Source of the DNA: Enterovibrio nigricans DSM 22720
GTDB lineage: Bacteria; Pseudomonadota; Gammaproteobacteria; Enterobacterales; Vibrionaceae
DNA: 64,000 nucleotides
Assembly: GCF_900167155.1 (NCBI RefSeq)
Contig: NZ_FUXU01000014.1
Coordinates: 1-64,000 of the forward strand
Direction: 5' to 3'
Below the pieces are notes generated by a model, which made no database searches, was not told the origin of the DNA, and saw only the letters and a list, made by a program, of their open reading frames with translations. Positions 61,315 to 64,000 of this stretch are shown here, piece after piece. Every line of letters starts with the position of its first letter. The stretch's first letter is position 1. Both the position numbers and the translations under genes were made by a program.

Positions 61315-62907
61315 TTAGTGACGGAAGTGGCGCATGCTAGTAAATACCATTGCCATGCCGTGTTCGTCTGCTGCAGCAATGACTTCGTCATCACGCATTG
61401 AACCGCCAGGTTGGATCACACAGGTGATACCTGCTTCAGCGGCGGCATCGATACCGTCACGGAACGGGAAGAAGGCGTCGGACGCCATCACACTGCCAGC
61501 CACTTCCAAGTTTTCGTCAGCTGCTTTGATACCCGCGATTTTTGCTGAGTACACGCGGCTCATTTGGCCTGCGCCTACGCCGATGGTCATATTGCCTTTG
61601 GCGTATACAATGGCATTCGATTTCACATATTTCGCAACTTTCCAGCAAAACAGGGCATCGCGAAGTTCTTCTTCTGAAGGCTGACGTTGAGAAACCACGG
61701 TCAGGTCATCCAAAGACACCATGCCTTGGTCGCGATCTTGTACTAGCAGGCCACCGTTAACGCGTTTTACGTCAAAGCCGGTGGTTTGTGTGCTCCACGT
61801 GCCGCAAACCAGAAGGCGTACATTTTTCTTCGCAGCAACCACTTCTGCAGCCGCTGGAGATACGCTTGGTGCAATGATGACTTCGACAAACTGACGGTCA
61901 ACGATCGCTTGTGCGGTTTCTGCATCCAGTTCACGGTTAAACGCGATAATGCCACCAAACGCGGATGTTGGGTCGGTCTTGTATGCACGGTCATATGCTT
62001 CGAAGATGTTTTCGCCCAGTGCTACGCCACATGGGTTGGCATGTTTTACGATCACACAGGCCGGTTCGATAAATTCTTTTACACACTCTAGCGCGGCATC
62101 AGTATCCGCGATGTTGTTGTAAGACAGTGCCTTACCTTGAAGCTGAGTCGCTGTAGAAACAGATGCTTCTTCTGGGTTGGCTTCGGTATAGAAAGCGGCT
62201 GCCTGATGGCTGTTTTCGCCGTAGCGCATGTCCTGCTTTTTGATGAACTGTTGGTTGAAGGTGCGAGGGAATTTCGACTCGTCATCACCTTCTTTATTAT
62301 CGCCGTAAGAGGGCACCATGGTACCGAAGTAGTTAGCGATCATGCCGTCGTAAGCGGCAGTGTGCTCGAACGCAGCAATTGCCAAATCGAAGCGGGTTTT
62401 CAGTGTTAGAGAGCCATTGTTGGTATCCAGCTCTTCCAGCACGCGACCATAATCTGACGCGTTTACCACGATGGTCACATCTTTATGATTTTTCGCTGCT
62501 GAGCGAACCATGGTTGGGCCGCCGATGTCGATGTTCTCAACAGCATCTTCCAGCGTACAGCCTTCTTTTGCCACAGTTTCAGCAAACGGATACAGGTTGA
62601 CCACGACCATGTCGATAGGGGAGATACCATGCTTATCCATCACCGCATCATCTGTATTGCGACGACCAAGAATGCCACCGTGAACTTTCGGATGCAGCGT
62701 TTTCACGCGTCCATCCATCATTTCTGGGAAGCCCGTGTAGTCCGAGACTTCAGTGACATTCAGACCTTGTTCTGCGAGTAGGCGAGCGGTACCGCCAGTC
62801 GAAAGAATATCGACACCTTTCTCTGCCAGTGCTTTCGCAAATTCAACAATACCGGTTTTATCAGATACGCTAATCAATGCGCGACGAATAGGACGAGCGT
62901 TTTCCAT
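61315..62907 (-). CDS. purH: Bifunctional AICAR transformylase/IMP cyclohydrolase
   Basis: It performs the last two steps of IMP synthesis. 530 residues (E. coli 529). The IMP-cyclohydrolase domain (1-200) has [26 protein letters not shown] and [12 protein letters not shown]. The transformylase part has the catalytic Lys-His in [10 protein letters not shown] (about 267) and [13 protein letters not shown] near the end. The second ATG (62907) aligns best with E. coli and has better spacing to AAGAG than the first (62916). Confidence 0.97.
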   Translation of the reverse strand: MENARPIRRALISVSDKTGIVEFAKALAEKGVDILSTGGTARLLAEQGLNVTEVSDYTGFPEMMDGRVKTLHPKVHGGILGRRNTDDAVMDKHGISPIDMVVVNLYPFAETVAKEGCTLEDAVENIDIGGPTMVRSAAKNHKDVTIVVNASDYGRVLEELDTNNGSLTLKTRFDLAIAAFEHTAAYDGMIANYFGTMVPSYGDNKEGDDESKFPRTFNQQFIKKQDMRYGENSHQAAAFYTEANPEEASVSTATQLQGKALSYNNIADTDAALECVKEFIEPACVIVKHANPCGVALGENIFEAYDRAYKTDPTSAFGGIIAFNRELDAETAQAIVDRQFVEVIIAPSVSPAAAEVVAAKKNVRLLVCGTWSTQTTGFDVKRVNGGLLVQDRDQGMVSLDDLTVVSQRQPSEEELRDALFCWKVAKYVKSNAIVYAKGNMTIGVGAGQMSRVYSAKIAGIKAADENLEVAGSVMASDAFFPFRDGIDAAAEAGITCVIQPGGSMRDDEVIAAADEHGMAMVFTSMRHFRH

Positions 62908-62938
62908 TGCTACCATCTCTTCAACTGTGGGGATAAGA

Positions 62939-62981
62939 TATTTGGCAAAACCGCCGCAGGGGGGAGCTGCTTTGCCAAATA
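62939..62981 (-). repeat. Inverted repeat in the purH leader
   Basis: TATTTGGCAAA (62939-62949) and TTTGCCAAATA (62971-62981) form a perfect 11-bp stem around a GC-rich 21-nt loop with a C6 run. It lies between the PurR-like box and the purH start, in the 5' untranslated RNA. No T-tract follows, so it is not a plain terminator. No known riboswitch was recognised. Confidence 0.6.
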
Positions 62982-63034
62982 CCTGTTACGGCAGAGCCTG
63001 ATTGATTCGGCGTATATTCTAACCTAAATTATCG

Positions 63035-63050
63035 ACGCAATCGATTGCTT
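63035..63050. promoter_or_regulatory. PurR-type operator of purHD
   Basis: ACGCAATCGATTGCTT matches the PurR box ACGCAAACGTTTGCGT at 13 of 16 positions and keeps the central CG and inner palindrome. It lies about 130 bp upstream of purH. On the - strand its TTGCGT may act as a -35 element, so repressor and polymerase would compete. Confidence 0.72.
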
Positions 63051-63099
63051 TTATGGTTTTGTCACAATTCTGACCTCGATGGCCAACAAAGGTGAGTAT

Positions 63100-63513
63100 A
63101 TGAAGATGTTGCAAATAGGCCAGCTTGCCAAGCTGGCGGGGGTTTCCGGAGATACGCTGCGTTTTTACGAGAAAGTCGGGCTTATTTCCCCATCAGCGAG
63201 AAGTGATGGCGGTTACCGGCTTTGCAGTGAAGATGCGGTATCTCGCGTACACTTTATATTGAAAGCCAAGCGCATTGGCCTGACGTTAGACGATATTCAG
63301 GAAATGTTGGAAATTAGGCTAGAAGCGAGTCAGCACAGTTGTGCTGAAGTGAAAGGGATCACGCAGAAGAAATTGGATGATATCGATCAGAAGATCGCAG
63401 AACTGACCGAGATCCGCTCCGCATTAAAGAAATTGAATGATGCTTGCTGTGGTCACGTTGATGATAACGCCAGCCACTGCTCCATTCTCGAAGCGCTGGC
63501 TGCAGTCGACTGA
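63100..63513 (+). CDS. zntR: Zn(II)-responsive MerR-family regulator ZntR
   Basis: 137 residues. MerR winged helix (MLQIGQLAKLAGVSGDTLRF, YEKVGLISP), a long dimerisation helix, and a ZntR-type metal loop (CCGHVDDNASHC, with Cys about 78 in HSCAEV) are all present. ZntR activates zinc efflux genes by twisting the promoter. ATG 63100 follows AGGTGAG; the earlier ATG at 63079 adds seven codons that the family does not have. Its target gene is not in the window. Confidence 0.88.
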   Translation: MKMLQIGQLAKLAGVSGDTLRFYEKVGLISPSARSDGGYRLCSEDAVSRVHFILKAKRIGLTLDDIQEMLEIRLEASQHSCAEVKGITQKKLDDIDQKIAELTEIRSALKKLNDACCGHVDDNASHCSILEALAAVD

Positions 63514-63638
63514 TACGGAGTTGACACGTTTTTCCTTATATTAAAGCGGCGACGCGGTGTCATTTTGGTCAACCTCTAGAAACTTACCTATTCTAAAAAG
63601 TAAGACGTTGTTTTATTTTTGTGTTGAGGAGGTAGGGC

Positions 63639-64000
63639 ATGGTGCATTGCGCACAATGTACGTGGTCAGTAGACTCTGGTTGGACGTCACTTGACGAGTT
63701 ATCAGGTCTGGATTCATCTCAGACCTTGGTTTTGCTATTTGGTGTGGCGGACTCTCCTGAATACGGCAGTGCTATACAATCATTGCTCCAGTTTTTTCCT
63801 ACCAGTTTTGTCGCGGGTTGTTCTAGTTCTGGTGAAATCAGCAACAACGAATTAAGCGTGAGTGAAGCGCAAATTGTTGCCACTGTTTATCGGTTCGATC
63901 ATACCCAACTCCGGATTGAGCAGTTAGATGTTAACCAAGACGAATCATTCCAAGCGGGAAAGGCGCTAGGCCAAGCCTTGTACCAAGACAGTCTTTCTTG
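63639..64000 (+). CDS. FIST-domain protein, 3' cut by window end
   Basis: At least 120 codons, open to the last base. The start MVHCAQCTWSVDSGWTSLDE is followed by LVLLFGVADSPEYG and FVAGCSSSGEISNNEL (about residues 66-81), the FIST N-domain pattern. FIST domains are predicted small-ligand sensors in signalling proteins, often with diguanylate cyclase, histidine kinase or chemotaxis output; the output domain is outside the window. GGAGG lies 7 nt before the ATG. Confidence 0.75.
   Translation, partial: MVHCAQCTWSVDSGWTSLDELSGLDSSQTLVLLFGVADSPEYGSAIQSLLQFFPTSFVAGCSSSGEISNNELSVSEAQIVATVYRFDHTQLRIEQLDVNQDESFQAGKALGQALYQDSLS

Overview
The window is chromosomal DNA of a gammaproteobacterium, most likely a member of the Vibrionaceae. 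The evidence is the enterobacterial/vibrio order tuf-secE-nusG-rplKAJL-rpoBC, rsd-nudC, hemE, yjaG-hupA-yjaH, purDH, the very high similarity of these proteins to their E. coli counterparts, a K139/P2-like prophage, and DNA that looks like vibrio integron cassettes. The genus cannot be fixed from the sequence alone.

Region 1 (1-12.9 kb) is the translation/transcription core: the 3' part of EF-Tu, secE-nusG, rplK-rplA, rplJ-rplL and rpoB-rpoC, all on the + strand. The rplK and rplJ promoters share one architecture: a TTGC.A -35, a 17-bp spacer and a TACAAT -10 that sits in the loop of a perfect inverted repeat. Attenuator and leader hairpins lie before rplJ, rpoB and rpoC.

Region 2 (12.9-19.9 kb) has a 7-bp tandem repeat, rsd (anti-sigma70) and nudC, then an acetoin-catabolism cluster acoABC on the - strand. 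This is read towards nudC from a sigma54-type promoter. The enhancer-binding activator acoR is divergent. In E. coli rsd-nudC-hemE are contiguous; here about 39 kb (aco cluster plus prophage) separates nudC from hemE.

Region 3 (19.92-53.64 kb) is a nearly complete P2/K139-like prophage flanked by imperfect direct repeats (attL, attR). It has late head-tail-lysis genes on the - strand, divergent terminase and portal genes, a tandem Ogr/Delta-type late activator, a HUH replication initiator, CII-, Cox- and CI-like regulators, a PH-SHOCT cargo gene and a tyrosine integrase beside attR. Its tail chaperone pair is joined by a -1 frameshift on an A7 run. A truncated, frameshifted IS21-type transposase remnant sits between the late activator and the replication gene. 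The left end (20.4-25.0 kb) holds five co-oriented cargo genes separated by sequences that look like integron attC sites: an ORF broken by UGA, a DUF2971 protein, two membrane proteins and a HEPN-like protein. It looks like a small cassette array carried inside a prophage, and is the most unusual part of the window.

Region 4 (53.64-64.0 kb) returns to core chromosome: hemE, a four-cysteine uracil-DNA glycosylase-like gene, a 2-hydroxyacid dehydrogenase, yjaG, a DUF21/CBS membrane protein, hupA, a DUF1481 lipoprotein, purD and purH (with a PurR-like operator), zntR, and the start of a FIST-domain protein cut by the window end.
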